NCBI RefSeq assembly: GCF_016403105.1
Contig: NZ_CP046155.1
Span: 1,488,001-1,552,000 of the forward strand
DNA length: 64,000 bases
Direction: 5' to 3'
DNA from: Leptolyngbya sp. BL0902
Lineage (GTDB): Bacteria > Cyanobacteriota > Cyanobacteriia > Phormidesmidales > Phormidesmidaceae
Below, one piece after another: positions 54,767 to 63,901 of this stretch (position 1 is its first letter; the number at the start of each line of letters is the position of its first letter). Position numbers and translations under genes: made by a program. The notes beneath the pieces were generated by a model. That model saw only the letters and a program-made list of their open reading frames with translations, was not told the DNA's origin and made no database searches.

Positions 54767-55924
54767 ATGGATTCCCAATCCGACATCAACCCCAAAGCGG
54801 TGCAGGCCGGGGGGCAGCTCAACCGCTTTGAGCGATACCTGACCCTGTGGGTCTTTCTCTGCATTGTGGCGGGCATTGTGCTGGGCCGATTGTTTCCTGG
54901 GGTGGCGGTGGCGTTAGACGCCATGAGCCTTTACCAGGTATCAATTCCCATTGCGATTTGCCTCTTTTTCATGATGTATCCCATCATGGTAAAGATTGAT
55001 TTTTCCCAGGCCAAAAAAGCCGCTCGAACACCCCGCCCTGTGGTGTTAACCCTGGTTATTAACTGGCTGATTAAACCTTTTACCATGGTGCTCTTTGCCC
55101 AGGTTTTTCTAGGGGGATTCTTCCGTCCTTGGCTGGCAGAAACAGAAATCATTCGGGGCGCAGAAATTGCCCTGGCGGATTCCTATATTGCAGGCTGCAT
55201 TTTACTTGGCATTGCCCCCTGCACTGCCATGGTGTTGATGTGGGGTTATCTGTCCTTCAGTAACCAGGGCCATACCTTGGTGATGGTGGCCGTTAATTCC
55301 TTAGCCATGTTGTTTCTCTATGCGCCCTTGGGGCGGTGGCTGCTGGCGGCAAATAGTCTCACGGTGCCCTGGGAAACCATTGTGCTGTCGGTGCTGATTT
55401 ATGTGGGCCTGCCGCTGCTGGCCGGGGCAATTTCCCGCACCTGGATTTTGCGCCACAAGGGTCGAGACTATTTTGAAAACGTGTTTTTGAAGTATCTCAG
55501 TCCGATTTCGGTGATTGCTCTGCTAACGACGTTGGTGCTGTTGTTTGCCTTTAAGGGCGATTTAATTGTTCGCAATCCGCTGCATATTGCGCTGATTGCG
55601 GTGCCGTTATTTCTGCAAACCAATGTGATTTTTGGCCTCACCTATGTGGCGGCTCAAAAACTAGGCATGGTCTACGAAGATGCTGCCCCCGCTGCCCTGA
55701 TTGGGGCCAGTAATCACTTTGAAGTCGCCATTGCCACCGCCGTAACACTATTTGGGCTAAATTCTGGTGCCGCCCTCGCCACCGTGGTGGGTGTGCTGAT
55801 TGAAGTGCCCGTGATGCTGATGCTGGTGGAATTTTGCAAAAAAACCGCCTTTTGGTTTCCTCGCGAACCTGAGAAAGCGAGTCTCCGCGATCCCCGTTGT
55901 CTTCCCCCAGGAGTTAATGTATGA
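54767..55924 (+). CDS. acr3: Arsenite efflux permease, ACR3 family
   Basis: A 385-residue inner-membrane carrier that exports As(III) with a membrane-potential drive. It has ten hydrophobic helices and the ACR3 signature phrases [15 protein letters not shown]-like ([14 protein letters not shown]), [16 protein letters not shown] with the conserved Cys, and [17 protein letters not shown]. The size is typical (350-400). I use the ATG at 54767; an upstream in-frame start at 54734 would add 11 residues. Its TGA stop overlaps the arsC start (ATGA). Confidence 0.95.
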   Translation: MDSQSDINPKAVQAGGQLNRFERYLTLWVFLCIVAGIVLGRLFPGVAVALDAMSLYQVSIPIAICLFFMMYPIMVKIDFSQAKKAARTPRPVVLTLVINWLIKPFTMVLFAQVFLGGFFRPWLAETEIIRGAEIALADSYIAGCILLGIAPCTAMVLMWGYLSFSNQGHTLVMVAVNSLAMLFLYAPLGRWLLAANSLTVPWETIVLSVLIYVGLPLLAGAISRTWILRHKGRDYFENVFLKYLSPISVIALLTTLVLLFAFKGDLIVRNPLHIALIAVPLFLQTNVIFGLTYVAAQKLGMVYEDAAPAALIGASNHFEVAIATAVTLFGLNSGAALATVVGVLIEVPVMLMLVEFCKKTAFWFPREPEKASLRDPRCLPPGVNV

Positions 55925-56325
55925 AGCGTGTGATGTTTGTGTGTAAGAAAAATTCTGCCCGATCCCAAATGGCCGAAGGCTTTGCCAAAACCCTGGGAGC
56001 CGGAAAAATTGAGGTGGTTAGCTCTGGGCTAGAGGCCAGTTCTGTCCGACCAGAGGCCATTGCTGCCATGGCTGAGGTGGGCATTGACATTAGTGAACAC
56101 ACCTCCAACGCCCTGGCTGAATTTAGCCCAGAGGACTTTGATGCGGTGATTTCCCTCTGCGGCTGCGGGGTAAACTTGCCCCCCGATTGGCTGATGCGCG
56201 AGTATTTCGATGATTGGCAGCTCGATGACCCCGCTGAGCAACCGGAGATTTTTCCCCGCGTGCGCGACGACATTCAAGAACGGGTCACGACCCTGTTGGC
56301 TAAGCTGGCCCCTGACCCGGCATGA
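55921..56325 (+). CDS. arsC: Arsenate reductase, LMW phosphatase-fold (Synechocystis type)
   Basis: Reduces As(V) to As(III) for export by Acr3. The 134-residue protein has the P-loop [13 protein letters not shown] with nucleophile Cys8, and the redox pair in [10 protein letters not shown] at Cys80 and Cys82. These positions are those of Synechocystis ArsC, which uses glutathione/glutaredoxin. It starts inside acr3 (4-base overlap) and its own stop overlaps the next small frame by four bases (ATGA). Confidence 0.95.
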   Translation: MKRVMFVCKKNSARSQMAEGFAKTLGAGKIEVVSSGLEASSVRPEAIAAMAEVGIDISEHTSNALAEFSPEDFDAVISLCGCGVNLPPDWLMREYFDDWQLDDPAEQPEIFPRVRDDIQERVTTLLAKLAPDPA

Positions 56326-56438
56326 TTGGGTCTGACCGGAACAGGTCGTCATGGCTGTGGCTCTTTATGGTGGTGATCTTCATTACGGCGACTATTTATC
56401 GCTGCGATCAGGGACATCTCTGGCCCCCAAACTTGTAA
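56322..56438 (+). CDS. Putative 38-residue membrane peptide, coupled to arsC
   Basis: An ATG inside the arsC stop (ATGA) opens a 38-codon frame ending with TAA. The peptide has a basic N-terminus ([11 protein letters not shown]), one strongly hydrophobic stretch of about 16 residues (LWLFMVVIFITATIYR) and a short Cys/His-containing tail (CDQGHLWPPNL). The predicted form is a single membrane helix with positive residues inside. The coupling repeats the ATGA overlap seen between acr3 and arsC. It is short, so chance cannot be excluded, but position and composition support a gene. I know no homolog. Confidence 0.55.
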   Translation: MIGSDRNRSSWLWLFMVVIFITATIYRCDQGHLWPPNL

Positions 56439-56583
56439 AGCCAGTCTAAAGGTTGACGAGGATCGGGGCCGGGGATCCCTACCATGGAGACAGGCGCTAG
56501 GGAAGGGCCATGGCGGCCCTGGGTGCGAAGGCCGCTGACCGCCCCTACCTAGACGCCGCCTGCGACCTACCTAAGGAATATCC

Positions 56584-57645
56584 ATGACGGACATGACGGA
56601 CTATCAACCCACCGACGCTACTTTTGCGGTGGATCGTGACTGCAAAACCCTGTCGCGCCACGTCCTCGAACAGTTGCAAAGCTTTAGCCCCGATGCCCAG
56701 GACTTGAGCGCCCTGATGAACCGTATCGCCCTAGCCGGGAAGCTGATTGCTCGCCACCTCAGCCGAGCTGGGTTGATGGAGTCAGTACTGGGCTTTACGG
56801 GGGAAACCAACGTCCAGGGCGAGGCCGTCAAAAAGATGGATGTCTACGCCAACAACGTCTTTATCTCGGTCTTCAAACAAAGCGGTTTGGTTTGTCGGCT
56901 GGCGTCGGAGGAAATGGAGCACCCCTACTATATTCCCGAAAACTGCCCCATTGGCCGCTATACCCTGCTCTACGACCCCATTGACGGATCCTCGAATATC
57001 GATATTGATCTCAACATTGGGTCGATTTTTTCTATCCGTCGCCAAACCGGAGACGACCTCGATCAATCGGCTCAGGACTTGTTGCAGGATGGCCACCAAC
57101 AACTGGCGGCGGGCTACATTCTCTACGGCCCCAGCACCGTGCTGGTATATACCCTCGGCCAGGGTGTCCATGCCTTCACCCTAGATCCCAGCCTGGGGGA
57201 GTTTATCCTCGCTGCCGAAAATATTCAGGTGCCCAACCACGGCCCTACCTACAGCGTCAATGAGGGCAACTTTTGGCAGTGGGACGACGCCATCCGCGAC
57301 TTCACCCGCTACGTCCATCGCCATGAGGGCTATTCTGCCCGCTATAGTGGGGCGCTGGTGGCCGATTTTCACCGGATTTTGCTCCAGGGCGGCGTGTTCC
57401 TCTACCCTGGATCTACCAAAAGCCCGGAGGGAAAACTACGGCTACTCTACGAAAGTGCGCCCCTGGCCATGCTGATCGAGCAGGCCGGAGGCAAGGCTAG
57501 CACAGGCACTGAGCGCATCCTGGATGTTGTTCCTACAGAACTCCACCAGCGCACCCCCCTCATCATCGGCAGTACCGAAGATGTGGTGCTGGTCGAGTCC
57601 TTCATCCACGACCACAGCCGTCGCCAAAGCCGCGACCAAGCCTAG
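56584..57645 (+). CDS. fbp: Fructose-1,6-bisphosphatase, class 1
   Basis: Hydrolyses fructose-1,6-bisphosphate in gluconeogenesis and the Calvin cycle. The 353-residue protein has the class 1 signatures [31 protein letters not shown], metal site [22 protein letters not shown] (split: [10 protein letters not shown]), and the substrate region [27 protein letters not shown] lies before the ATG. Cyanobacteria usually also carry the bifunctional F/SBPase; this is the separate class 1 enzyme. Normal length. Confidence 0.96.
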   Translation: MTDMTDYQPTDATFAVDRDCKTLSRHVLEQLQSFSPDAQDLSALMNRIALAGKLIARHLSRAGLMESVLGFTGETNVQGEAVKKMDVYANNVFISVFKQSGLVCRLASEEMEHPYYIPENCPIGRYTLLYDPIDGSSNIDIDLNIGSIFSIRRQTGDDLDQSAQDLLQDGHQQLAAGYILYGPSTVLVYTLGQGVHAFTLDPSLGEFILAAENIQVPNHGPTYSVNEGNFWQWDDAIRDFTRYVHRHEGYSARYSGALVADFHRILLQGGVFLYPGSTKSPEGKLRLLYESAPLAMLIEQAGGKASTGTERILDVVPTELHQRTPLIIGSTEDVVLVESFIHDHSRRQSRDQA

Positions 57646-57671
57646 ACCAAACCCTATTGACCTAGGGCCAC

Positions 57672-57694
57672 CTAGGGCCAGCGGGTGGCCCTAG
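57672..57694. terminator. Hairpin between convergent fbp and CPP1-like genes
   Basis: CTAGGGCCA-GCGGG-TGGCCCTAG is a perfect 9-base stem with a 5-base loop. The left arm is preceded by a direct repeat, CCTAGGGCCA twice in a row. There is no T-run, so termination would rely on the stem. It overlaps the stop of the CPP1-like gene by four bases. Confidence 0.5.
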
Positions 57695-58299
57695 CGCAGG
57701 AAACTGCTGACTACCCAGAGGGCTAAACAACTGATGGCGGCAGCGATGGCGTCGGGGCTAGCCCAGGCGGCTTGCAGCCCTTGGGGAATCAGTAATTGGC
57801 CCACCGTGAGGCCCAGACCCAAGCCCACGGCCAAGCCCACAATGGTCAGCAGAAAGGAGCGCCAGAATTTGTTTTCCTTGCGGTTGAGGAAATAGACCGA
57901 CGCGCCTAGGGCCACCGCCAGGGATAGAGACGGTGCGGCAAAGCCTAGCAGGGCCAGTCCGGCAAAGGTAACGGCGGGCCAGAGAATATCGTCTCGGCTG
58001 GGGGTATCTACCAGGCTAGAGAGCCAGTCGGGGCGGGGTAAGGAGGGAGGGGACTTGGCGGCGGGGGCGGGCTCTGGATTATTTTCTGCAAATCGGATGC
58101 GGTCGGGGACTTTAATTTTGCCTTCCTGGCGCAGCCGCAGCCGCTCCATTAGAATGGCGTCGTAGGCGGCTTCGATGTTGGCCTTTTGCTGAGGCTCATC
58201 ACCACAGGACTCGATCAGACGATCCCTCGCCGCCTGAATTTCCTCGAAGGTAGACGCTTCGGTTAGTCCTAGTAGTTCGTAGGAATTTTGATCACTCAT
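57691..58299 (-). CDS. CPP1-like membrane co-chaperone (DUF3353)
   Basis: A 202-residue protein with a degenerate J-like N-terminal domain (SYELLGLTEASTFEEIQAARDRLI, about 4-60) lacking the HPD motif, a linker with Pro, and three hydrophobic helices (GLALLGFAAPSLSLAVALG, SFLLTIVGLAVGLGLGLTVG, AIAAAISCLALWVV). This is the CPP1/DUF3353 family; the plant member protects protochlorophyllide oxidoreductase and chlorophyll synthesis in plastids. I start at the ATG at 58299. It converges on fbp. Confidence 0.88.
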   Translation of the reverse strand: MSDQNSYELLGLTEASTFEEIQAARDRLIESCGDEPQQKANIEAAYDAILMERLRLRQEGKIKVPDRIRFAENNPEPAPAAKSPPSLPRPDWLSSLVDTPSRDDILWPAVTFAGLALLGFAAPSLSLAVALGASVYFLNRKENKFWRSFLLTIVGLAVGLGLGLTVGQLLIPQGLQAAWASPDAIAAAISCLALWVVSSFLR

Positions 58300-58659
58300 C
58301 GGCATCACTCCGAGATCCCCAGGGGAGGTCGTACGTTTGGCTCAGCAGAATGGCTTTACTTTACCAAGTTGACAGGCACTTTCATTTCCAGTGTACATAC
58401 CGATCTCAAAAATTAAAAAGATGGCGGGGGCCTTGTCTGTCCGGGGGGCTCCATAACAGCGGGGCCGAGGAGGCCATGAACCGATGCGGGGATGGCGAGA
58501 AGCGTTCTAAGTGCCTAAAGCCCTGCTATGCTGAAGCCCGGATAGATGGACTCGGGCCAAAACCCACTGGCTAAAGACCGCGTTGATCAGCAAAATGGGT
58601 AGGTGCGTTGGGGCAGGCAGCGGGTCGCTGGGTTGACGATGTGTGATGGATGCTAAGGG
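58300..58659. other. Intergenic region upstream of dacB
   Basis: 360 bases without a gene. A perfect TTGACA (58369-58374) with a weak TGTACA 17 bases later could be a plus-strand promoter, about 260 bases before dacB. The middle is A-rich around 58405. No terminator or known RNA motif was recognised. Confidence 0.4.
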
Positions 58660-60006
58660 ATGGTTGTACGCCTAAATCGCCTGTTTTCCATGGTTCCCCT
58701 GGTAGCTTCTCCCCTGGGGCTGCTGGCTGTGCTGCTCGGATCGGGGGAATCCCAGCCCCTCCAGCCCACGGGGTTGCAGAACCAAACCCTCGTGGCAGAA
58801 TGGCGTTCCCCCTGGATCGTCGGGCTTACCCCCGACCCGGCCATTGACCAAATCCTCGCCCAATACCTGGCAGGGCTAGAGCGGCAGGGGTGGTCTCGGC
58901 CCCATCAGGGCATCTGGATTCAGGCCCAGGACAGCGCCATTGCCCAGCACCAGGGCCAAGTGCCCATGCCAGCGGCCTCCCTCACTAAGCTAGCCACCAC
59001 CCTAGCGGCGCTGAAGTATTGGCCCCTCGACCATCGCTTTGACACCCTGGTGGGGATGCACGGCACCCTGGAAAACGGCGTCCTGACGGGCGACTTGGTG
59101 GTGCAGGGCAGCGGCGATCCGCTGTTTGTGTGGGAGGAGGGCATTGTTCTGGCCAACCACCTTCAGGCCCTGGGGGTGCAGCGGGTGACGGGGGACTTGG
59201 TGATTGTCGATGCCTTCACCATGAATTTTTCGGAGGATCCCAATGCCTCGGCGGAGCAGCTTAAGCAGGTAATGCACACCAACAGTTGGAACGGTGCCAT
59301 TCGTGCCGCCCACGGCAACCTAGAAGCCAACACCGCCCAGCCCAGCCTGACGATTCAAGGCCGAGTTCGCCGCATTCCCGCCACTGCCCTGCCGCCGGAC
59401 ACCACCTGGCTGGTGCGTCACCAGTCCTTGCCCCTGGTAGCCATCCTCAAGGCCATGAACATCTACAGCAATAACGTCATGTCTGACCAGGTCGCGGCCC
59501 TGGTGGGCGGAGCACGGGTGGTGAAGGAAACCGCCTCCACCATGGCTGATCTGCCCGTCGGAGAACTAAGCCTGATCAATGGTTCGGGCCTGGGAGTTGA
59601 CAACAAAATGTCGGCCCGCGCTGCCGTGGCCCTCACCGTGGCCCTCCAGCGGGAGATGGAACGCCAGGGCTATTCGGTGGCTGATGTTCTGCCCGTGGCT
59701 GGGGAAGATGCAGGTACCCTAATCGGTCGCCGCATCCCGGCCACCGCCGCCGTAAAAACGGGCACCCTAGCGGAGGTCAGCGCCCTCGCTGGCATGGTGC
59801 CTACCGCCGACAAAGGCCCGGTGTGGTTTGCCATCATTAACCGGGGCTGGGCCATTTCCGACCTTCGCGTGCAGCAAGATCAGCTCATCCAAGCCATTCA
59901 GGCCCACTGGGGTGCCGCTACCGTCCCCGATGCCATGATCACCAAGGTCAGGATGCAGACCGAAAACTACCGCTACGGCGACCCCCGCCGCAACGTAGCT
60001 CCCTAA
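58660..60006 (+). CDS. dacB: D-alanyl-D-alanine carboxypeptidase/endopeptidase DacB (PBP4, S13)
   Basis: A periplasmic peptidoglycan enzyme that trims or cleaves cross-linked stem peptides. The 448-residue protein has an N-terminal signal-like segment (LFSMVPLVASPLGLLAVLLG), the catalytic SLTK (Ser107, Lys110), the SxN motif in NIYSNNVMSDQ, and the KTG triad VKTGTLAEVSALAG. The S13 region INGSGLGVDNKMSARA is clear. A later start at 58690 would also give a signal peptide. It may belong with the L,D-transpeptidase and lysozyme genes as a wall-remodelling group. Confidence 0.93.
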   Translation: MVVRLNRLFSMVPLVASPLGLLAVLLGSGESQPLQPTGLQNQTLVAEWRSPWIVGLTPDPAIDQILAQYLAGLERQGWSRPHQGIWIQAQDSAIAQHQGQVPMPAASLTKLATTLAALKYWPLDHRFDTLVGMHGTLENGVLTGDLVVQGSGDPLFVWEEGIVLANHLQALGVQRVTGDLVIVDAFTMNFSEDPNASAEQLKQVMHTNSWNGAIRAAHGNLEANTAQPSLTIQGRVRRIPATALPPDTTWLVRHQSLPLVAILKAMNIYSNNVMSDQVAALVGGARVVKETASTMADLPVGELSLINGSGLGVDNKMSARAAVALTVALQREMERQGYSVADVLPVAGEDAGTLIGRRIPATAAVKTGTLAEVSALAGMVPTADKGPVWFAIINRGWAISDLRVQQDQLIQAIQAHWGAATVPDAMITKVRMQTENYRYGDPRRNVAP

Positions 60007-60052
60007 GGTGGCTCCCTAGGGGGCGTAATTGGCGGCTGACGTCACCCAAGGG

Positions 60053-60727
60053 TTAGGAGGCTAGGTGAAACGCTGATTGGTCAGCTTGCCAGAGCCGAAA
60101 GCCCCCCAGGAAGGCGTTGCTATTTTGCCCTGCCCGACAGCCGGAAGGGAGTTGCTTCAGTTCCTTAACTTGACCACCACCCAGTACCACATCATCTAAT
60201 TGCAGGGCGGCGATAAAGTAGCCCACACAAATTTCGACCTGCCGCCGCCATTTCTTTTTGCCGAGGCGGGCCAGCCCCCGTTTGCCCAGGTAGTCTTCGT
60301 AGGTGCCTTTCTTGTAGGGGAGGTGGGCGAGTTCTAGGGGCAGCACGACATTTTCAACCACCAAAGCAGAGCCAAGGCCAGTGCCCAGGCCCAAAAACAA
60401 CATGGTGCCGCCCTCATAGCCGCCCAGGGCTTGCATGGCGGCATCGTTCAACAGCCGCACAGGTTTGCTAAAGGCGGCTTCAAAGTCAAACCCCACCCAG
60501 CCCGGTGCCAGGTTACGCGGCTCCTGGATAATGGCCCCATGGCGCACCACACCGGGATACCCCAGGGTGATGACATCGTAGGGCCAGTCCGCCGCTAGTT
60601 CCTTCACTCCCGCCACCATCAATTCGGGGGTGAGGCTGGTGCCCGATGGAAATTTTCGAGATTGATCCTGCCCCGTGGCCAAGATTTTGACGTTGCTGCC
60701 ACCGACATCAATCACCAATACTTTCAT
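60053..60727 (-). CDS. Polyphosphate glucokinase (ROK family)
   Basis: Phosphorylates glucose, probably using polyphosphate and/or ATP. The 224-residue protein has the ROK ATP/phosphate motif VLVIDVGGSNVKILATG at the start, the catalytic Asp region VRLLNDAAMQALGGYEGG, and LFLGLGTGLGSALVVE. The short size (no ROK zinc-binding Cys cluster) and the LPYKKGTYEDYLGKRGL segment point to the polyphosphate-dependent branch. The last 40 residues are poor in recognisable motifs. Confidence 0.88.
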   Translation of the reverse strand: MKVLVIDVGGSNVKILATGQDQSRKFPSGTSLTPELMVAGVKELAADWPYDVITLGYPGVVRHGAIIQEPRNLAPGWVGFDFEAAFSKPVRLLNDAAMQALGGYEGGTMLFLGLGTGLGSALVVENVVLPLELAHLPYKKGTYEDYLGKRGLARLGKKKWRRQVEICVGYFIAALQLDDVVLGGGQVKELKQLPSGCRAGQNSNAFLGGFRLWQADQSAFHLAS

Positions 60728-60885
60728 CGTTTGCCACCAGAGAGAGTAAGTCCGAACAAAGCCTCGGCTCTCCCAGCCTGTAAGGGAGCCCCGGCCTAGA
60801 TTAAGTCTACCCGGCCCATGCAGTCTACTTCGCTAGATCCGGCTCTCCAGGAAGACCTTCTCTTCTAATGTTGCTGAGGGGCGGG

Positions 60886-62241
60886 CTATAACCCAAGACG
60901 AGCACGGGTTTGTGCCCCCACAATGCCATCGGCCACCAGGCGGCGGCTGGTTTGAAATTGCCGCACCGCCCGTTCGGTGCCGGGGCCAAAAATGCCGTCA
61001 GCGGCCACTGCAAATCCAGACCGGGTGAGCGCCTGCTGTAAGGCCCGAACGTCTGGCCCGGTGGTGAAGGGATGGGTGAGCCGTAGGGTGCGCCCGCCGC
61101 TGGTGGGAGGTGGGGGCGTGGCTGCTCCCTGGAGCATGGCCCAGGTGCGGGGGCCAACCACGCCGTCGGGGGCAAGCCCTCGGCTGGACTGAAACAGCCT
61201 GACCGCCCGCTCGGTGCCGGGGCCAAAGACGCCATCCACCGCCAAGGCCACCCCCGACCGAGCCAGGGCCTGCTGCAACTCGCGCACATTTGGCCCGGTG
61301 GTGAAGGGCTGAGTTAGGCGCAGGGTGCGGCGGCTAGGGGGGCTGGGAGGCGGGGCTATCGGTGGGGGGCTGGGGGGCGGTACTGATGGCGCTGTGGGCT
61401 GGCGCTGCAAGGCGGCCCAGGTTTGAGAGCCAACCACGCCATCGGCGGTCAAACCCTGGTTGCGCTGAAACTGCTCTACGGCCCGTTGGGTGGCGGGGCC
61501 AAAGACGCCATCGGGCACCAGGTTAAAGCCCCATCGCCCCAGGGCCGTCTGCACCTGCTGCACATCTGGCCCTTGTAGGGGGGGCGTAGCCAGACGCAGA
61601 AGGCGAGACCCGGGGGCAGCAGGTAGCGGGCTGCTTGGAGTCGCTCCACTGGTGATGCGGGGACGGTTGGCCAGGTAGGCCTGGGCTTCGCGGCTGAGAT
61701 GGGAGTTGGGGTCGGCGGTGCGCCCTCCGGCTAGGTAGCGCTGACCTGCCGCACTGAGCGATACCCCCGGCGTCCCGGCCAGGAAGACATTGGCCTCCGA
61801 CAGCCGCCGTCGCAGCAGCCCCTCCTCCACCCGACTGCCCGGATTGCGGTACAAAATCAGGGCAGCTTCGATATTGTTCCACTCCTGGTTTCGCAGCACC
61901 CGCGACAGGGTTTCAAAGCCGTTGGCTCCATAGAAATGGGCACCCAGGTTATAGGCAAAGCTGAGAATGGCCCCCCGCTGGTTGTCGTTCATGCGATCCC
62001 AGGCGGGAATGCGCGATTGGGGCGGCAGGTAGGAGCGAATAATTTGATCCATCAGCAGGGCATCGGCCTCTTGCTGGGTGATGCGGTCGCCTAACTTAAA
62101 GGGGCGGCCCTGGCGGTCTCGGGTAGAACCCCAGCCAATGGTGATAGGCTCGCCCCCGGTTTTAGGGTCAGGATAGGCTTCGAGGCGAGATCCCTCAAAG
62201 ATTTTGATTAAATCGACCCCCGGCATCGGTATCCCAACCAT
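60886..62241 (-). CDS. GH24 lysozyme with three peptidoglycan-binding repeats
   Basis: A 451-residue protein. The N-terminal GH24 (phage T4-type) lysozyme domain (about 5-155) has catalytic Glu16 (IFEGSRLEAYPD), Asp25 and Thr34 (ITIGWG). Three PG_binding_1 repeats follow at about 215-275, 305-365 and 385-451, each with VDGVFGPGTERAVR-like cores and VVG..TWA endings; Pro-rich linkers with PPPSPPP separate them. No signal peptide is visible, so it may be cytoplasmic until released or exported by an unusual route. A later start (MPGVD) would still lack a signal. Phage-derived origin is possible. Confidence 0.92.
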   Translation of the reverse strand: MVGIPMPGVDLIKIFEGSRLEAYPDPKTGGEPITIGWGSTRDRQGRPFKLGDRITQQEADALLMDQIIRSYLPPQSRIPAWDRMNDNQRGAILSFAYNLGAHFYGANGFETLSRVLRNQEWNNIEAALILYRNPGSRVEEGLLRRRLSEANVFLAGTPGVSLSAAGQRYLAGGRTADPNSHLSREAQAYLANRPRITSGATPSSPLPAAPGSRLLRLATPPLQGPDVQQVQTALGRWGFNLVPDGVFGPATQRAVEQFQRNQGLTADGVVGSQTWAALQRQPTAPSVPPPSPPPIAPPPSPPSRRTLRLTQPFTTGPNVRELQQALARSGVALAVDGVFGPGTERAVRLFQSSRGLAPDGVVGPRTWAMLQGAATPPPPTSGGRTLRLTHPFTTGPDVRALQQALTRSGFAVAADGIFGPGTERAVRQFQTSRRLVADGIVGAQTRARLGL

Positions 62242-62637
62242 GGCCCCATATCCCCAGCAACCCGTTTACCCTCGCCAGTGTAGCCTGCTTCCCCCAGGCT
62301 GAATCATCGCCGTGATATCCTCCCAGCACCAGTGGACGCAATTCTCAACGCTCCCAGCGATAACACTCCCTGAGAACCTTATGTTTTGGTTTTATGAACT
62401 TTTCGCAACCGTTGAATTGCGGATTTGAGTAGCCCCTATAGTGAAAGTAGAGTACCTCGCTACCTCCGCACCCTGGCTGGAATCAATCCTGATATTTCGC
62501 ATCCAGGCACGGCCAGAGCAGCATCTTCAGGCGCAGCATCTACTGAGGGACGTCATCGCTATCCTACGGTACCCCTAAGCAGGCTTTGAGGCCCCAGGGC
62601 GGGGGGATGGCGACCATAGCTTTATTATTACTGTTCC
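62242..62637. other. Divergent intergenic region between lysozyme and pentapeptide genes
   Basis: About 400 bases with no gene. A TTGAAT (near 62413) and TATAGT 19 bases later, on the plus strand, form a weak promoter candidate for the pentapeptide gene. No terminator or structured RNA was recognised. Confidence 0.35.
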
Positions 62638-63204
62638 ATGCCTATGTTGCGGTTCCATCGATTGTCCTTAACCGATCTCACCCAGCGCTACAACCAGGGC
62701 CAAATCCGATTTGAGCGTCAGGATCTGACCCATCTGTCCCTAAAGGATGTCCGGTTTCCCTTCCTGGAACTGGTGGAATGCAATCTGCAAGGGGTCAATC
62801 TGTCGCGGGCTTTTCTGCCGGGGGCAGTATTTGACCAAACTAGGCTGCATCGGGCCAATTTAAACCGGATCAACCTGATTGGGGCCGACCTCGTCCGGGT
62901 AGACTGCTCGGCAGCTAGCCTGCACCACGCCATGCTGTCGGGGGCCTGCCTCACCGGGGCCAATTTTAGCGAGGCTAACCTGATGGAAGCCTCCCTCAGC
63001 GGCTGCGATTTACGCGGAGCCAACCTCAAACGGGCCAACCTGCGCGGAGCCACCCTTTGCCATGCCAATTTGCAGGGGGCCGATCTGCGGCGGGCCGACC
63101 TAACGGGCACCGACCTCACTGGAGCCAACCTCCTAGGCACCCTGATGCCCGATTCGACCTACATCGACTACCGCCAGGAACTCCTGGTGGCGGGTTCTGA
63201 CTAG
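62638..63204 (+). CDS. Pentapeptide repeat protein
   Basis: A 188-residue protein whose residues about 30-175 are A(D/N)LxX pentapeptide repeats (e.g. LHRANLNRINLIGADL, GANFSEANLMEASLSG, GANLKRANLRGATL), which form a right-handed quadrilateral beta-helix. The last 20 residues (PDSTYIDYRQELLVAGSD) leave the repeat. No membrane or signal segment. Such proteins are abundant in cyanobacteria, function mostly unknown; some mimic DNA or bind gyrase. Confidence 0.93.
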   Translation: MPMLRFHRLSLTDLTQRYNQGQIRFERQDLTHLSLKDVRFPFLELVECNLQGVNLSRAFLPGAVFDQTRLHRANLNRINLIGADLVRVDCSAASLHHAMLSGACLTGANFSEANLMEASLSGCDLRGANLKRANLRGATLCHANLQGADLRRADLTGTDLTGANLLGTLMPDSTYIDYRQELLVAGSD

Positions 63205-63207
63205 GGG

Positions 63208-63843
63208 TTAGGGCTCTACAAGGACGGGCGTACCCACCTGCACACGGTCGAAAAATTCGGCAATATCGGCATTACGCATCCGCACACAGCCGTGGGACAC
63301 CGCCTGCCCGATCAGATCCTCCTGGGGCGTACCGTGGAAGCCAATGACGTTGTTGCCATCGCTCCAAAAGCCTACCCAGTGGCGACCGAGGGGGTTCTCT
63401 GGGCCGGGGGGCACCAGTTCCCCCGTAAAGGGGTGCCGCCAGGTGGGATCCGCCTGTTTTCGCTGCACCACAAACTGCCCGGTGGGGGTGGCCCAGCCCT
63501 GCCGACCCACCGCCACCGGATAGCTGGCCCAGGCCCAGTCTCCGTCGTATAGATATACCCGCCGCTCTGAGATCCGCAGCACCACATGGGTGGCCTGGAT
63601 CGGCGCGATCCTCGGCGGTAGATGATCCGCCGCTTCCCCCAGGGGCAGCAGGGGCCAGGGATCGATGTCTACGGCTGTCACTGCCTGCGCGTCTGGGGCT
63701 AGGGGCAGGGGGCGGTTGGGAGAATACCCCCAACTCGGCCCGCTGATCATCATTCCTGTGCTCCAGAGGGCTAGACCACCACCCCAAGCCAGTCCCATCC
63801 GCCTAGCCCATCCTCTGGGTGTCCTCCGGGTGTTTTTCACCAT
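63208..63843 (-). CDS. L,D-transpeptidase (YkuD), secreted
   Basis: Cross-links peptidoglycan by L,D-bonds outside the cytoplasm. The 211-residue protein starts at the ATG at 63843 with AAAGGA just upstream, which gives a basic/hydrophobic signal-like N-terminus (MGLAWGGGLALWSTGMM). The YkuD catalytic motif is IGFHGTPQ followed by SHGCVRMRNADI, with the Cys nucleophile. The longer frame to 63927 adds 28 residues before the signal and is unlikely. It converges on the pentapeptide gene, leaving three bases between the stop codons. Confidence 0.9.
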   Translation of the reverse strand: MVKNTRRTPRGWARRMGLAWGGGLALWSTGMMISGPSWGYSPNRPLPLAPDAQAVTAVDIDPWPLLPLGEAADHLPPRIAPIQATHVVLRISERRVYLYDGDWAWASYPVAVGRQGWATPTGQFVVQRKQADPTWRHPFTGELVPPGPENPLGRHWVGFWSDGNNVIGFHGTPQEDLIGQAVSHGCVRMRNADIAEFFDRVQVGTPVLVEP

Positions 63844-63901
63844 GTTCCTTTCCCGTGGGTTTGCGATTTCGGCCCCTGCGGTCTTGATCTTAGACCACAG
63901 A

